Shown: piece by piece, positions 49,991 to 59,594 of the stretch | How positions within the stretch are numbered: the first letter of the stretch is position 1 | Layout: every line of letters begins with the position of its first letter | NCBI RefSeq assembly: GCF_012641435.1 | Contig: NZ_JABAIJ010000001.1 | Span: 930,001-994,000 of the forward strand | Length of the DNA: 64,000 nucleotides | Direction of reading: 5' to 3' | From: Rhizobium sp. P38BS-XIX | GTDB lineage: Bacteria > Pseudomonadota > Alphaproteobacteria > Rhizobiales > Rhizobiaceae | Program-made: the position numbers and the translations under genes | Notes under the pieces: generated by a model | What the model saw: the letters and a program-made list of their open reading frames with translations, nothing else | What the model was told of the DNA's origin: nothing | Databases searched by the model: none

Positions 49991-50596
49991 TCAGGGTGCT
50001 TTGGGCCGTATCATCTCGAAAACGTCGCTGCCCTCGCTGTAATCCATGTAGCCCAAACGTGCGATCGGCCGCGCCAGCGCCATATCGAGCCTGCCGTTGC
50101 GGATAATGGCTTCGTCGATGTGGATACCGACGACCTGACCGAGGACCATGATATTTTCCGAAGGCTCGCCGTCGAGGCCCTTCGGCAGCAGAATCTCGGT
50201 GACGCGGCACTCGAGTGCCGCGAAAGCTTCGCCGACATAGGGTGCATCGACCAGCTCGCCCTGCATCGCGGTCAAGCCGGAAAGCTCGAACTCGTTGACG
50301 CCGTAAGGCGCGGCGATCGACGAATGGTTCATCTTCTCGACGAGATTGCGGCTGACCAGATTGGCGGTGAAAACGCCCGTTTCTTCGACATTGCGAACGC
50401 TGTCCTTGCGGCCGGCCGAGGAAAACATCACCAGCTTCGGCCGGTCGCTGATCGCGTTGAAGAAGGAATAGGGAGACAGATTGAGCGAACCGTCCCTGCC
50501 CTTGCTGCCAATCCAGCCGATCGGCCTTGGCGCCACGATCGCCTTGAAGGGATCGTGCGCCAGGCCGTGGCGATTGGTATCCGTCGTATAGAACAT
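49991..50596 (-). CDS. Flavin reductase-like domain protein (FMN-binding)
   Basis: A 201-residue FMN-binding split barrel. FKAIVAPRPIGWIGSKGRDGSLNLSPYSFFNAIS is the flavin site, and ETGVFTANLVS and FAALECRVTEI follow. Enzymes of this type reduce flavin with NAD(P)H for a partner or act on small substrates. ATG 50596 overlaps the nitroreductase stop by one base (TGATG), so the two are coupled. The reading frame is open further upstream but inside the nitroreductase gene. Confidence 0.88.
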   Translation of the reverse strand: MFYTTDTNRHGLAHDPFKAIVAPRPIGWIGSKGRDGSLNLSPYSFFNAISDRPKLVMFSSAGRKDSVRNVEETGVFTANLVSRNLVEKMNHSSIAAPYGVNEFELSGLTAMQGELVDAPYVGEAFAALECRVTEILLPKGLDGEPSENIMVLGQVVGIHIDEAIIRNGRLDMALARPIARLGYMDYSEGSDVFEMIRPKAP

Positions 50597-51183
50597 CACG
50601 CGTTCTCGCCGCCGACCCACGTCACCGTCTGGGACAGTTCCGGACGTGGACGCTCGACAGCCGGGAAAGTCGTAGAGCCGATATGAATGAAGCCGGCCAC
50701 CTTTTCGCCCGTGTTGACGCCAAGCAGCGGATAGGCGCGCTCGTCGAAGGCGAACCACTCGGTCAGCCAATTGGAAACCCAGCCATGGGCATTGGCCGCA
50801 ATCAGCAGATTGAGGCACAGCGCACCTGCTGACATCAGCTGCTCCCATTCCGGGATTTTGAAATGCGGTGCGGCGGTGCTGACGACGCCGATGACGACCG
50901 GGGCACGGGTGAAGCGCGCGCGTTCGACCTGAATCATTTCCTCGGAAAGGTCAGGCTTTGTTTCCAGCGCCAGTTTCAGCAGCTCTTCGCCGATGCGAAC
51001 ACGCTCCTCGCCGCGATAGACGATAAAGCGCCAGGGGGCCAGTTTACCGTGATCAGGCACGCGCGACGCCAGGCGAAGAATCTCTTCGATCTCGGCCTTT
51101 TCCGGTCCTGGCTCGGACATCTGGAAAGCGGGGATAGAACGGCGCACGGCGAGATAGTCGACGAGCTTGATATCGGTTTTCAT
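50596..51183 (-). CDS. Nitroreductase-family protein (YdjA-like)
   Basis: 195 residues: [11 protein letters not shown] binds the FMN phosphate, [16 protein letters not shown] is the second flavin contact, and [26 protein letters not shown] forms the dimer helix. Such single-domain FMN enzymes reduce nitro or quinone compounds using NAD(P)H. ATG 51183 fits the family; no strong Shine-Dalgarno precedes it. It is followed by the flavin-reductase-domain gene with a one-base overlap, an oxidoreductase pair of unknown target. Confidence 0.9.
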   Translation of the reverse strand: MKTDIKLVDYLAVRRSIPAFQMSEPGPEKAEIEEILRLASRVPDHGKLAPWRFIVYRGEERVRIGEELLKLALETKPDLSEEMIQVERARFTRAPVVIGVVSTAAPHFKIPEWEQLMSAGALCLNLLIAANAHGWVSNWLTEWFAFDERAYPLLGVNTGEKVAGFIHIGSTTFPAVERPRPELSQTVTWVGGENA

Positions 51184-51292
51184 TGAGTGATTGCTTTCAT
51201 TTGACTGATAGGAAGACGTGGGTCTTGAATTTGCCACCGCATTGGTTTTGAAGTGGCGTGTGTTGTATCGTAAGTCAATCGGTTCGGACCCC

Positions 51293-52417
51293 ATGTCAGG
51301 CATTTCATCCGCTCGCCGATTGAGCGCGATCATCGCTGTTCTCTTAAGCCTCAATACGACCGCCTCGTCGCAGGAAGCCTTCAAGGAGTTCAAACAGCTC
51401 GACGGCAGCGTGAAAATGCCGAAGCTGAATGCCTTCGTAGCGCCGAATGGCGAAAATTCTGCGGCCCGCACACTGCGCGATGTGTCGCTGGAAGCCAAGT
51501 TGACACCCCAAAGCGGTCCGCAGCAGCAGGGTCTTTCCTGGTATGTCTTCAGCCCCATCGCCGGCGCGGACGGGAAGCTGCCGCTCGTTGCAAGCTCGAA
51601 AGGCGGTTCGGCCTCGTTTCATCTGATGCCCGGCGACTATTTCGTCAATGTTTCGTTCGGTCGCGCCGGGGTGACAAAGAAACTCAGCGTGCCTGAAACC
51701 GGAGACACACAGAAGCAGACTATGGTTCTCGATGCCGGCGGCATGGTGTTGAATGCCGTTTCAGGGTCCGATGTCCGTATCCCGCCCAAAGAATTGAGTT
51801 TCTCGATCTACTCCAGCGAAGCCAAGGATGATGGCGAGCGCGGGCTCGTCATGGCCGACGTGAAGCCGAATACGCTCGTCGGCCTGAGCGCCGGCACCTA
51901 TCATGTCGTATCGGAATACGGCAACGTCAACGCAGTCATCCGCGCCGACATTCAGGTCGAAGCCGGCAAAGTGACCGAGGCAACGATCCAGCATAGGGCG
52001 GCGAAGATCACCCTCAAGCTCGTGTCCGATGCCGGTGGTGAAGCGATTGCCGACACTGCCTGGTCGATCCTCACCTCTGCCGGTGACATCGTTGGAGAAA
52101 GCCTCAGCGCGTTTCCGACCATGGTCCTTGCGGAAGGTCGCTATACGGCGGTGGCTCGCAACAAGGACAAGATCTACCAGCGCGATTTTACCGTCGTGGC
52201 CGGGACGAACACCGATGTGGAAGTGCTGATGAAACAACAGCAGCCGCAGGATGTTGATAGCGAACAGCCCGCGCAGCAGCTTCCGATCCAGATGCCGCAG
52301 ATGCGCCAGACACAGAGCCCACAGACGCAGCCGGCGACATCGACCCAGCAACCGCTGCCGACATATGAGCAGCTTGCACCGGCTGCCGGCGGTGATGAAG
52401 GCGACAGCATGGATTGA
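51293..52417 (+). CDS. Secreted protein with three beta-sandwich-like repeats and a Gln/Pro-rich tail
   Basis: 374 residues with a signal peptide (about 1-26). Three loosely repeated units run over about 80-135, 160-235 and 240-315. Each has an aromatic strand (SWYVFSP, LSFSIYS, AWSILTS), a Gly/Leu turn (MPGDYFV, SAGTYHV, AEGRYTA) and a closing strand ([21 protein letters not shown]), as in prealbumin-like folds. A Gln-, Pro- and Thr-rich tail of about 55 residues follows. I do not recognise a named family. It lies alone, divergent from the nitroreductase gene, and would act in the periplasm or at the surface. Confidence 0.72.
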   Translation: MSGISSARRLSAIIAVLLSLNTTASSQEAFKEFKQLDGSVKMPKLNAFVAPNGENSAARTLRDVSLEAKLTPQSGPQQQGLSWYVFSPIAGADGKLPLVASSKGGSASFHLMPGDYFVNVSFGRAGVTKKLSVPETGDTQKQTMVLDAGGMVLNAVSGSDVRIPPKELSFSIYSSEAKDDGERGLVMADVKPNTLVGLSAGTYHVVSEYGNVNAVIRADIQVEAGKVTEATIQHRAAKITLKLVSDAGGEAIADTAWSILTSAGDIVGESLSAFPTMVLAEGRYTAVARNKDKIYQRDFTVVAGTNTDVEVLMKQQQPQDVDSEQPAQQLPIQMPQMRQTQSPQTQPATSTQQPLPTYEQLAPAAGGDEGDSMD

Positions 52418-52464
52418 CGACGGGAAATCTCCCGCCGCCTCTTGGCAAAATCAGTCTTGAGAAC

Positions 52465-53304
52465 CTAAACGGCCTTCCGCCGTGGCATCTTCTTCGGTGG
52501 AGCCATCGAAAACACGGCGCCATAGAGCTTTGAAAGCATATCCTTGCGGTCGCTCCCTTCGCTCAATGCTTCCCAGCTCATCAGCGCGCCGACATGGGCG
52601 GTGATCGTGCTTCCCGAAAGACGCCGGAATTCACGGATCAGCAAGGATAGGCGCAGCGTCATGGAGAGCCGGCTTGCCAGATGGAACAGCCGGCCGTTCT
52701 GGCCCTCGAAATAGATCGGAATGACACAGGCGCGTGCTGCCTGGATGAGCTTGGCCGGAAATATCTTCCACGGCAGGTCTTCGGCACGGCCAAAGCCCTT
52801 CTTGGCGGTTGCGACGCCGCCGGCGGGGAAGATGATGATCGTCGTGCCTTCCTTGAGCAGGCGAACAGCCTCGTGGCGCGTCTTCATGTTGATCGCCATC
52901 GCTTCCTTGGTCTCCTCGAAGGAAACAGGCAGCGAATAATCATGCATTTCCGGCACCTTCAACAATTCGTTGTTGATCAGCACCTTGAAGGGACGGCCAA
53001 GCTGTTCGGCCAGCGCCAGCACGGCAATGCCATCGCCGATGCCATAGGGATGGTTGGCAACGATGACGATCGGCGCGTCGGGAATTTTTTGCGGCGGCCA
53101 TTCGCCCTTGGCGAGCAGCTGCACATCGATGAGATCGAGCATCTTGCCGAAGACGCGCTCGCTCTTGCCGACGATATCGGTGCGCCAGATATCATAAAGG
53201 CGGGCATAACGGTCGCGGCCGGACAGGCCTTCGATGGAGCGGATGAACCAGCGTTTGATACGGGTATCCCGTTCGTTGGCGTAGGATAATTCTTTGAATT
53301 CCAA
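52465..53304 (-). CDS. Lysophospholipid acyltransferase-family protein
   Basis: 279 residues of the PlsC-like acyltransferase superfamily. The block I histidine is in VANHPYGIGDG (H85), where the acid follows at H-x5-D instead of the usual H-x4-D, and block III reads IIIFPAGGVA instead of FPEG. This variant pattern is that of a hemolysin-like/OlsA-related subgroup. It should transfer acyl chains to a lysolipid at the inner membrane. The only plausible start is TTG at 53304, with AGGAG about 19 bases upstream. It is 145 bases from thrS on the same strand. Confidence 0.82.
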   Translation of the reverse strand: MEFKELSYANERDTRIKRWFIRSIEGLSGRDRYARLYDIWRTDIVGKSERVFGKMLDLIDVQLLAKGEWPPQKIPDAPIVIVANHPYGIGDGIAVLALAEQLGRPFKVLINNELLKVPEMHDYSLPVSFEETKEAMAINMKTRHEAVRLLKEGTTIIIFPAGGVATAKKGFGRAEDLPWKIFPAKLIQAARACVIPIYFEGQNGRLFHLASRLSMTLRLSLLIREFRRLSGSTITAHVGALMSWEALSEGSDRKDMLSKLYGAVFSMAPPKKMPRRKAV

Positions 53305-53448
53305 GTGCGCGACGGGGCTGCCCCGCTCCTATCGTTCAGCTGCGCCGGATGTTGCGGCCGCAGCAACGCTTTGATTCAGCAAATATATGAAAGCTTTATG
53401 TCAGTTATCTGACGGCACCCTTAAGTGCCGTCAGCATAATTCTTTTAC

Positions 53449-55437
53449 TCAGGCGGCCTTGTTGCGCCGTGCTTCCCGCTTGCGCAGAACGTCCGGCGGC
53501 GTTGCTTCCAGAGTAAGCGAAGCGATCGCCTCATCGAGGGACATCGAGGTCTGCGACTGGCTGCCGAGGCGACGGATATTGACCGAACGCTCTTCGGCTT
53601 CCTTCTTGCCGCAAACGATGATGACCGGAACCTTGGTCACCGAATGCTCACGGATCTTGTAGTTGATCTTCTCGTTGCGGAAATCGGTCTCGACGTCGAG
53701 GCCGGCATCGCGCAGCGCTTCGGCGACTTCTTCGCCGTAGGCATCGGCTTCCGAGGTGATCGTCGCCACGACGACCTGCAGCGGCGAGACCCAAAGCGGC
53801 ATGTGACCTGCGAAGTTCTCGATCAGGATGCCGAGGAAACGCTCCATCGAGCCGCAGATGGCGCGATGGATCATGACGGGCTGCGTCTTTTCCGAATGCT
53901 GGTCGATGTAGAAAGCGCCGAAGCGTTCCGGCAGGTTGAAGTCGACCTGCGTCGTGCCGCACTGCCATTCGCGGCCGATGGCATCCTTAAGCGTATATTC
54001 GAACTTCGGACCGTAGAACGCGCCTTCGCCCGGCAGAATGCCGGTCTTGATGCGTCCGCCGGACTGCGCTTCGATCGTTTTCAGCACATCCATCATCACG
54101 CTTTCGGCACGATCCCAAAGTGCGTCGGAGCCCACGCGCTTTTCTGGACGGGTCGAAAGCTTGACGACGATCTCCTTGAAGCCGAAGTCTTCATAAACGG
54201 ACAGGATGAGATCGTTGATCTTCAGGCATTCGGCCGCCATCTGCTCGTCGGTGCAGAAGATATGCGCATCGTCCTGCGTGAAGCCGCGCACGCGCATCAG
54301 GCCATGCAACGCACCCGAGGGTTCGTAGCGGTGGACCGCACCGAATTCCGCAAGACGGATCGGCAGTTCGCGATAGGACTTCAAGCCATGCTTGAAGATC
54401 TGGATATGGCCCGGGCAGTTCATCGGCTTCAGCGCGAAGACGCGATCGTCGTCGGTGTCATCACCGGCAACGGTCACCTTGAACATGTTGTCGCGATACC
54501 AGCCCCAGTGACCCGAGGTCTCCCAAAGCGACTTGTCGAGCACCTGCGGCGCGTTGACCTCCTGATAGTCGCCCTGGAGCCGCCGGCGCATATAGGACAC
54601 CAGCGTCTGGAACATCCGCCAGCCCTTGCCATGCCAGAAGACGACGCCGGGGCCCTCTTCCTGGAAATGGAACAGGTCCATCTCGCGGCCGAGACGGCGA
54701 TGATCGCGCTTTTCGGCTTCGGCAAGAATGTGCAGATAGTTATCGAGATCCGCCTGCTCGGCAAACGCCGTGCCGTAGATACGGGTCAGCATCGGATTGT
54801 TGCTGTCGCCACGCCAATAGGCGCCGGCCACCTTCATCAGCTTGAAGGCATTGCCGATCTGGCCCGTTGAGGCCATATGCGGGCCACGGCAGAGGTCGAA
54901 CCAATCGCCCTGGTAATAGATCTTCAGATCCTGACCTGCGGGGATCGCGTCGACCAGTTCCACCTTGTAGTTTTCGCCCTTGGCGGCAAAGACTTCCTTT
55001 GCCTTCTCGCGCGACCAGATTTCCTTGGTGAAAGGCTTGTTGCGCAGAATGATCTCGCGCATCCGCTTTTCGATCACCGGCAGGTCATCGGGCGTAAACG
55101 GCTCGTTCTTGGCGAAATCGTAATAGAAGCCGTTTTCGATGACCGGGCCGATCGTCACCTGCGTTCCGGGCCAAAGCTCCTGCACGGCTTCGGCGAGTAC
55201 GTGCGCGGTGTCGTGGCGGATCAGCTCCAGCGCACGGTCGTCCGAGCGGGTGATGATCTCGATCTTGCCATCGGTGACCGGATCGGAAAGGTCGCGCACG
55301 GTGCCGTCGATGGCAATCGCGACAGCCTTCTTGACCAGCGACTTGGAAATGGATTCGGCGACATCACGACCGGTCGTGCCGGCAGCGAAGCTGCGCACGG
55401 AGCCATCGGGGAATGTCAGGGAAACAGGTTGGGACAT
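53449..55437 (-). CDS. thrS: Threonyl-tRNA synthetase
   Basis: A 662-residue class II synthetase. The N-terminal TGS domain (about 1-65) and editing domain with the zinc-binding HDTAH (H-x3-H) precede the catalytic core ([41 protein letters not shown]) and the C-terminal anticodon-binding domain. It charges tRNA-Thr and hydrolyses mis-made Ser-tRNA(Thr). AAGGAGA precedes the ATG. No T-box or leader hairpin was evident in the 128 bases before it. Confidence 0.97.
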   Translation of the reverse strand: MSQPVSLTFPDGSVRSFAAGTTGRDVAESISKSLVKKAVAIAIDGTVRDLSDPVTDGKIEIITRSDDRALELIRHDTAHVLAEAVQELWPGTQVTIGPVIENGFYYDFAKNEPFTPDDLPVIEKRMREIILRNKPFTKEIWSREKAKEVFAAKGENYKVELVDAIPAGQDLKIYYQGDWFDLCRGPHMASTGQIGNAFKLMKVAGAYWRGDSNNPMLTRIYGTAFAEQADLDNYLHILAEAEKRDHRRLGREMDLFHFQEEGPGVVFWHGKGWRMFQTLVSYMRRRLQGDYQEVNAPQVLDKSLWETSGHWGWYRDNMFKVTVAGDDTDDDRVFALKPMNCPGHIQIFKHGLKSYRELPIRLAEFGAVHRYEPSGALHGLMRVRGFTQDDAHIFCTDEQMAAECLKINDLILSVYEDFGFKEIVVKLSTRPEKRVGSDALWDRAESVMMDVLKTIEAQSGGRIKTGILPGEGAFYGPKFEYTLKDAIGREWQCGTTQVDFNLPERFGAFYIDQHSEKTQPVMIHRAICGSMERFLGILIENFAGHMPLWVSPLQVVVATITSEADAYGEEVAEALRDAGLDVETDFRNEKINYKIREHSVTKVPVIIVCGKKEAEERSVNIRRLGSQSQTSMSLDEAIASLTLEATPPDVLRKREARRNKAA

Positions 55438-55565
55438 CGATATTCTCCTTGTCCAGTCCCGCCAACGAATGCGGGTGGTTTCGAAAGATACGGACTAAAT
55501 CAATACTGACTTACGTCCGCGCGCCTGATAGCGGTATTTGCCATTCTAGTAAAGGAAAAGCGGCG

Positions 55566-56093
55566 TTACCTGCGGATCATCTCGGCCAAACCGCGCACGG
55601 TGTTCCAATTCCGCATCGTTCCAACGCCGAGGCGTTTCGTCGTCAAAGCCGGCAGCAACCTCGTTTCGCTGGCTTTGAGGCCGAAATCGATCCAGAGATC
55701 TCCATGCACGATCGCCATGCGCTCGTCTTTTCGGTATTTCGAAAACATTTCAATCGCTTGAGCTTCAAGCGGCTGCCGCATGACGCGAATGATGACCTCG
55801 CTGCCGATGCCATCAAGAAATGGATTTCCATCCGCGAGCCTCAGCCAGGTGTCGGCGTCGCGAACGATGATGTCGACATGCTTGCCGAAGCGCGCGGCAA
55901 AACCGGTTTCGAGCTTCGTTTCGATCGAAGCGATCGGTTGCGTCTCGCATTCGAAAATCAGGTTGCCGGTCGCAACAAGCGTTTTGGCATTGCGAAAGCC
56001 CAGCTCCTCCGCCATCGCTTTGAGATCGGCCATGACAACGCGGCGACCTGGGCCGAGAACAATGCTGTAAAGCAGCGCGACGTACACAGCCAT
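55566..56093 (-). CDS. DUF1697 protein
   Basis: 175 residues. YVALLYSIVLGPGRRVVMADLKAMAEELGFRNAKTLVATGNLIFE matches the DUF1697 start (A-L-L-R-G-I-N-V-G-like, then T-G-N-x-x-F). The family is widespread with a ferredoxin-like fold and no proven function. The first residues lack the usual RGINVGG string and read YSIVLGPG. It lies five bases after the yidD stop and may be co-transcribed with it. Confidence 0.82.
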   Translation of the reverse strand: MAVYVALLYSIVLGPGRRVVMADLKAMAEELGFRNAKTLVATGNLIFECETQPIASIETKLETGFAARFGKHVDIIVRDADTWLRLADGNPFLDGIGSEVIIRVMRQPLEAQAIEMFSKYRKDERMAIVHGDLWIDFGLKASETRLLPALTTKRLGVGTMRNWNTVRGLAEMIRR

Positions 56094-56098
56094 GCGGA

Positions 56099-56521
56099 TC
56101 AGACAGCCTTACAGCCGAGGCGGAAATAGCGCCACGGCGTCCACCAGTGATAACGATGCTCGAGATCACCGGGCACAGGATCAAGGCCGCTGGTACCTCC
56201 CGGACCACAGCGGGCGACGCGAAACAACGTCATCCATCCGCCGGCCCAAAGCCCATGCCGCGCAACGGCCTCATAGCCGTATTCCGAACAGGTCGGGATA
56301 TGGCGGCAGGAATTACCGATGAAACCGGACAGCGTCAGCTGATACAGCCGAATGAGGCCCATGCCAAACAGCCGGTCCGGCGTCTTACGGAAAGGGCCGG
56401 AATAATTGCGCGATCTGACCACTTTATCGCCGGATGGTGACTTGACGCGACGAGCATGCTTGGACGCGGCGGCGCCCCCTTCGTCTTCATCGTCGTCTTG
56501 CATCAGACAGAATTGACACAT
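56099..56521 (-). CDS. yidD: Membrane protein insertion efficiency factor YidD
   Basis: 140 residues with the YidD core at the C-terminus: GLIRLYQLTLSGFIGNSCRHIPTCSEYGYEAVARHGLWAGGWMTLFRVARCGPGG. The conserved cysteines and amphipathic helix are present. It works near YidC at the inner membrane. It has an N-terminal acidic extension of about 45 residues (QDDDEDEGG...) not found in the 85-residue E. coli protein; the true start could be an internal codon. The gene lies between the Fe-S scaffold and DUF1697 genes, not next to rnpA-yidC. Confidence 0.9.
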   Translation of the reverse strand: MCQFCLMQDDDEDEGGAAASKHARRVKSPSGDKVVRSRNYSGPFRKTPDRLFGMGLIRLYQLTLSGFIGNSCRHIPTCSEYGYEAVARHGLWAGGWMTLFRVARCGPGGTSGLDPVPGDLEHRYHWWTPWRYFRLGCKAV

Positions 56522-56536
56522 GGGCCGAAATCCCGC

Positions 56537-56998
56537 TCAGACAGCTTCGGCGGTCGTTGTGCGTCCGCCTTGGCGAGCAGCTTCGATCTGCCCGATCGCA
56601 TCCACGACGGCATCGAATGTCAGCATGGTCGAGGCATGCCGCGCCTTATAGTCCTTGACCGGCTTCAGATAGCGCATGTCCTCAAAGCGGCCCTCCGGCC
56701 CCTCGCCATCCGCCTTGAGCATGGCGAGCATGTCTTCGCGAGCTTTCCGCAGTTCGTCTCCCGAGGCGCCGACAACGTGCCGGGCCATGATCGAAGAGGA
56801 TGCCTGGCCGAGCGCGCAGGCCTTGACGTCATGGGCAAAATCCGTCACCACGTCGCCGTCCATTTTCAGCCAGATTTTTACGCGAGAACCGCACAGTCTG
56901 GAGTGGGCCTGGGCACTGGCATCAGCGTCAGCAAGATTGCCGATACGGCCGATATTGCCGGCAAATTCCAGGATTTTGCTGTTGTAGATGTCGTCCAT
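56537..56998 (-). CDS. Iron-sulfur cluster assembly scaffold protein (IscU/NifU-like)
   Basis: A 153-residue NifU_N domain. Two of the three IscU ligands are clear, C36 in RLCGSR and C61 in KACALGQASSS; where the third Cys is expected the sequence reads RHAST with His at 121. The ATG is 56998, one codon inside a GTG. This shorter alphaproteobacterial scaffold group lacks the LPPVK motif for HscA, so it may be a SufU-like or zinc-linked scaffold. It is divergent from folE. Confidence 0.85.
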   Translation of the reverse strand: MDDIYNSKILEFAGNIGRIGNLADADASAQAHSRLCGSRVKIWLKMDGDVVTDFAHDVKACALGQASSSIMARHVVGASGDELRKAREDMLAMLKADGEGPEGRFEDMRYLKPVKDYKARHASTMLTFDAVVDAIGQIEAARQGGRTTTAEAV

Positions 56999-57107
56999 CA
57001 CAGATTTTGCTCCGATGTACCCGTTCGGTGTTTCCTAACAAAAAACACAGCGTGTCCATTTCGGCCACTTTCACAGGGACTATGCCATACTATATGTATG
57101 TCGTTCG

Positions 57108-57132
57108 AAGACCATGCAAATGCAATGGTCTT
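57108..57132 (+). promoter_or_regulatory. Hairpin in the folE leader, upstream of the aptamer
   Basis: AAGACCAT (57108-57115) pairs with ATGGTCTT (57125-57132) around a nine-base loop, five bases before the proposed THF-II aptamer. It may be part of the leader's fold. Confidence 0.4.
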
Positions 57133-57137
57133 GTGTA

Positions 57138-57215
57138 AGTTTGATGGGAAACCGTGCAGGACGGCAGGCTTGTCCGCCAGCCAGAACGCCCCGGAGCCCG
57201 CCAAAGGTACAAACT
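57138..57215 (+). promoter_or_regulatory. Probable THF-II (folE motif) riboswitch aptamer
   Basis: The 78-base element is closed by AGTTTG (57138-57143) pairing with CAAACT (57210-57215). Inside are GATGGGAAACCGT, a short ACCGT/ACGG helix and a GC-rich arm with GGCAGGC facing GCCAGCC. It ends 76 bases before the folE ATG. THF-II riboswitches are known upstream of folE in Alphaproteobacteria, mostly Rhizobiales, and sense tetrahydrofolate. Position and closing stem are seen; identity rests on context because I could not fit the consensus base by base. Confidence 0.55.
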
Positions 57216-57291
57216 CTCCGCGTTTCGGGGAATGCCAGTGGCGAGTCCGACAAGATGATATCCGCGGTGCGGGTCAGGAGAACCACAGGTA

Positions 57292-57903
57292 ATGGACGCC
57301 ATTGTAAAGAATTTTCCGCAGAACGCCGACACCGAACGTCCGACCCAGAAGGAAGCGGAAGACGCCGTTCGCGTTCTGCTGCGCTGGGCCGGTGACGATC
57401 CGCAACGCGAAGGTCTGCTGGATACGCCATCGCGTGTCGCCAAGGCTTACCGCGAACTTTTCAGCGGATATGACCTCAATCCCGAGGACGTGCTCGGTCG
57501 GACCTTTGAAGAGGTTTCCGGCTACGACGACATGGTTCTCGTGCGCGACATCCCGTTCTTCTCCCATTGCGAACACCACATGGTGCCGATCATCGGCAAG
57601 GCGCATGTCGCCTATCTGCCGAACGGTCGTGTCCTCGGTCTTTCCAAGATCGCTCGTGTGGTCGATATCTTCGGCCGCCGGCTCCAGACCCAGGAAGCCA
57701 TGACGGCGCAGATCGCCAATTCGATCGACGACACCCTGCGCCCGCGCGGCGTTGCCGTGATGATAGAAGCCGAGCACATGTGCATGGCGATGCGCGGTGT
57801 GCAAAAGCAGGGTTCCACGACGCTGACCACCACCTTCACTGGCGCCTTCAAGGCCGATCCGGCGGAGCAGGTTCGCTTCATGTCGATGGTCCGGGGCCGC
57901 TAA
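57292..57903 (+). CDS. folE: GTP cyclohydrolase I
   Basis: A 203-residue enzyme that converts GTP to 7,8-dihydroneopterin triphosphate, the first step of folate synthesis. The Zn and catalytic region [22 protein letters not shown] (C93, H95, H96), [20 protein letters not shown] and [11 protein letters not shown] (C164) are complete. CAGGAG lies about ten bases before the ATG. A candidate riboswitch lies in its leader. hisI follows after 25 bases on the same strand. Confidence 0.97.
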   Translation: MDAIVKNFPQNADTERPTQKEAEDAVRVLLRWAGDDPQREGLLDTPSRVAKAYRELFSGYDLNPEDVLGRTFEEVSGYDDMVLVRDIPFFSHCEHHMVPIIGKAHVAYLPNGRVLGLSKIARVVDIFGRRLQTQEAMTAQIANSIDDTLRPRGVAVMIEAEHMCMAMRGVQKQGSTTLTTTFTGAFKADPAEQVRFMSMVRGR

Positions 57904-57928
57904 CCAGGCTTAAACAAAAGCGCCGGAG

Positions 57929-58378
57929 ATGAATTTGATTTTCAATGCGCCTTCCGAAGACAAATCCGAGCTTGAACACAACGGCGATTTCACGCCGCGC
58001 TTCGACGATCGCGGCCTGATTACCGCGATCGTGACCGATGCGCGCGACGGCGAACTTCTGATGGTCGCGCATATGAATGCCGAGGCGCTTGCGCTGACGA
58101 TCAAGACCGGCACGGCTCATTATTTCAGCCGTTCGCGTGGTAAGCTCTGGAAAAAGGGCGAAACCTCCGGAAACCTTCAGACGGTCAAGGAGATCCGAAC
58201 GGATTGCGATCAGGACGCCATATGGCTGAAAGTGGAGGTCGCCGGGCACGACGCGACGTGCCATACTGGACGACGTTCCTGCTTCTACCGCACAGTCGGG
58301 CTCGAAGATGGCAAGCCGATGGTGAACGTGGTGGATGATCATCGCCACTTCGATCCGGAAGACGTCTACCAGCACTAG
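57929..58378 (+). CDS. hisI: Phosphoribosyl-AMP cyclohydrolase
   Basis: 149 residues. It opens the purine ring of PR-AMP in the third step of histidine synthesis. The zinc-binding DCDQDA and [11 protein letters not shown] and the [20 protein letters not shown] segment are intact. It is a stand-alone HisI without a fused HisE part, as in other alphaproteobacteria. It is co-directional with folE, and both act on purine-derived substrates. The GCCGGAG before the ATG is close, so TTG 57935 cannot be excluded as the start. Confidence 0.95.
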   Translation: MNLIFNAPSEDKSELEHNGDFTPRFDDRGLITAIVTDARDGELLMVAHMNAEALALTIKTGTAHYFSRSRGKLWKKGETSGNLQTVKEIRTDCDQDAIWLKVEVAGHDATCHTGRRSCFYRTVGLEDGKPMVNVVDDHRHFDPEDVYQH

Positions 58379-58484
58379 ACTTATCGGCGAAGCGCTCCAA
58401 GAAGATACAACCAGTATACGATTTGGAAACGAAAAAGGGACAGTATTTTTGCAGAGGCACGCAGGGCCTCGGAGGAGGCTTTAG

Positions 58485-59438
58485 ATGCTGAATTGGGGGT
58501 TGAATCGTCACCTTGGCGGACAGAACTCGACCAGTTCAGGTTCTTTGCAGGATATGTCCAATCCGCCTCCGGCTCCTCCAAAAAAGGTCAAGATCGCCCT
58601 TGCGCTTGGCGGCGGCGCTGCACGTGGCTGGGCCCATATCGGCGTTTTGCGTGCGCTCGACGAAGCCGGCATCGCCGTAGGCATGATCGCCGGCACGTCG
58701 ATCGGCGCGTTGGTCGGCGGTTGTTACCTCGCCGGAAAGCTGGACGAGCTGGAAGCCTTTGCCCGATCGCTGACCATGCGCCGCATTGCCAGCCTTCTCG
58801 ATCTGACCATCGGCGGCAGCGGCCTTTTTGGCGGCATGCGGCTGACCAAGCGTATGCAGGAGCATCTCGAAGGGCTTTCGATCGAGGATCTCGAACAGCC
58901 TTTCGTTGCCGTTGCCTCGGAATTGAATACCGGTCACGAGGTCTGGATCGCCAACGGATCGCTGATAACAGCACTTCGGGCATCCTATGCCCTGCCCGGG
59001 ATTTTCGAACCGGTGCGCTCCAATGGTCGAACGCTCGTCGACGGCGCGCTGGTCAATCCCGTGCCTGTCACCGTCTGCCGCTCCTACGAACAGCCGCTCG
59101 TCGTTGCGGTCAACCTGCATTATGATCTTTACGGCCGATCCGCCGTCGTGAAGCACAATGTCGGGCCGCCGAATGGCGACTTGCTGCGCCGCGACGAGGC
59201 ACCGGCGATGAAGCTCGGGATGACCGGCGTCATGGTGCAGGCCTTCAACATCATTCAGGACAGGATTGCGCGCGCGCGCCTGGCCGGTGATCCGCCCGAT
59301 CTGGCTCTGCATCCGCGTTTGAGCGACATCGGCCTTTCGGAATTCCATCGCGCTGGCGAAGCGATCGATCGCGGCTACGAGGAAGCAACCGCCAGATTGA
59401 CCGAAATCCGGCGCATGCAGGAAGCTTACGCGCGTTAA
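58485..59438 (+). CDS. Patatin-like phospholipase (RssA-type)
   Basis: 317 residues with the Ser-Asp dyad of patatins: oxyanion ALGGGAARGWAHIG at 40-53, GTSIG with Ser72 and the DGA motif at 186-188 (LVDGALVNPVP). It should hydrolyse acyl esters of lipids on the cytoplasmic side. GGAGGAGG lies about seven bases before ATG 58485; an in-frame ATG is at 58554. The first 30 residues are unstructured and weakly conserved. It stands alone after hisI. Confidence 0.9.
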   Translation: MLNWGLNRHLGGQNSTSSGSLQDMSNPPPAPPKKVKIALALGGGAARGWAHIGVLRALDEAGIAVGMIAGTSIGALVGGCYLAGKLDELEAFARSLTMRRIASLLDLTIGGSGLFGGMRLTKRMQEHLEGLSIEDLEQPFVAVASELNTGHEVWIANGSLITALRASYALPGIFEPVRSNGRTLVDGALVNPVPVTVCRSYEQPLVVAVNLHYDLYGRSAVVKHNVGPPNGDLLRRDEAPAMKLGMTGVMVQAFNIIQDRIARARLAGDPPDLALHPRLSDIGLSEFHRAGEAIDRGYEEATARLTEIRRMQEAYAR

Positions 59439-59594
59439 GATACCACGCGGAAAAGCGCCTCGCTGATCATCATCTTTCTTAGCTACGTGGAGAGACGCCG
59501 TTCTAAGTATGCGGCCTTTCATTTGGGCCAAAGGCATGCACCGCCGCAATCGACCCGACGAAGGCCGATTGCTTTGACGACGTCGAACCGATCC

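Noticed and set aside
53644..54870. A 408-codon plus-strand frame
   Set aside because: Antisense to thrS; no ribosome site or domain.
57138..57215. Cobalamin riboswitch in the folE leader
   Set aside because: GGGAA and AGCCAG strings resemble parts of it, but the CTGCCCCCGC core and the full B12 box are missing, and folE is not a usual target.
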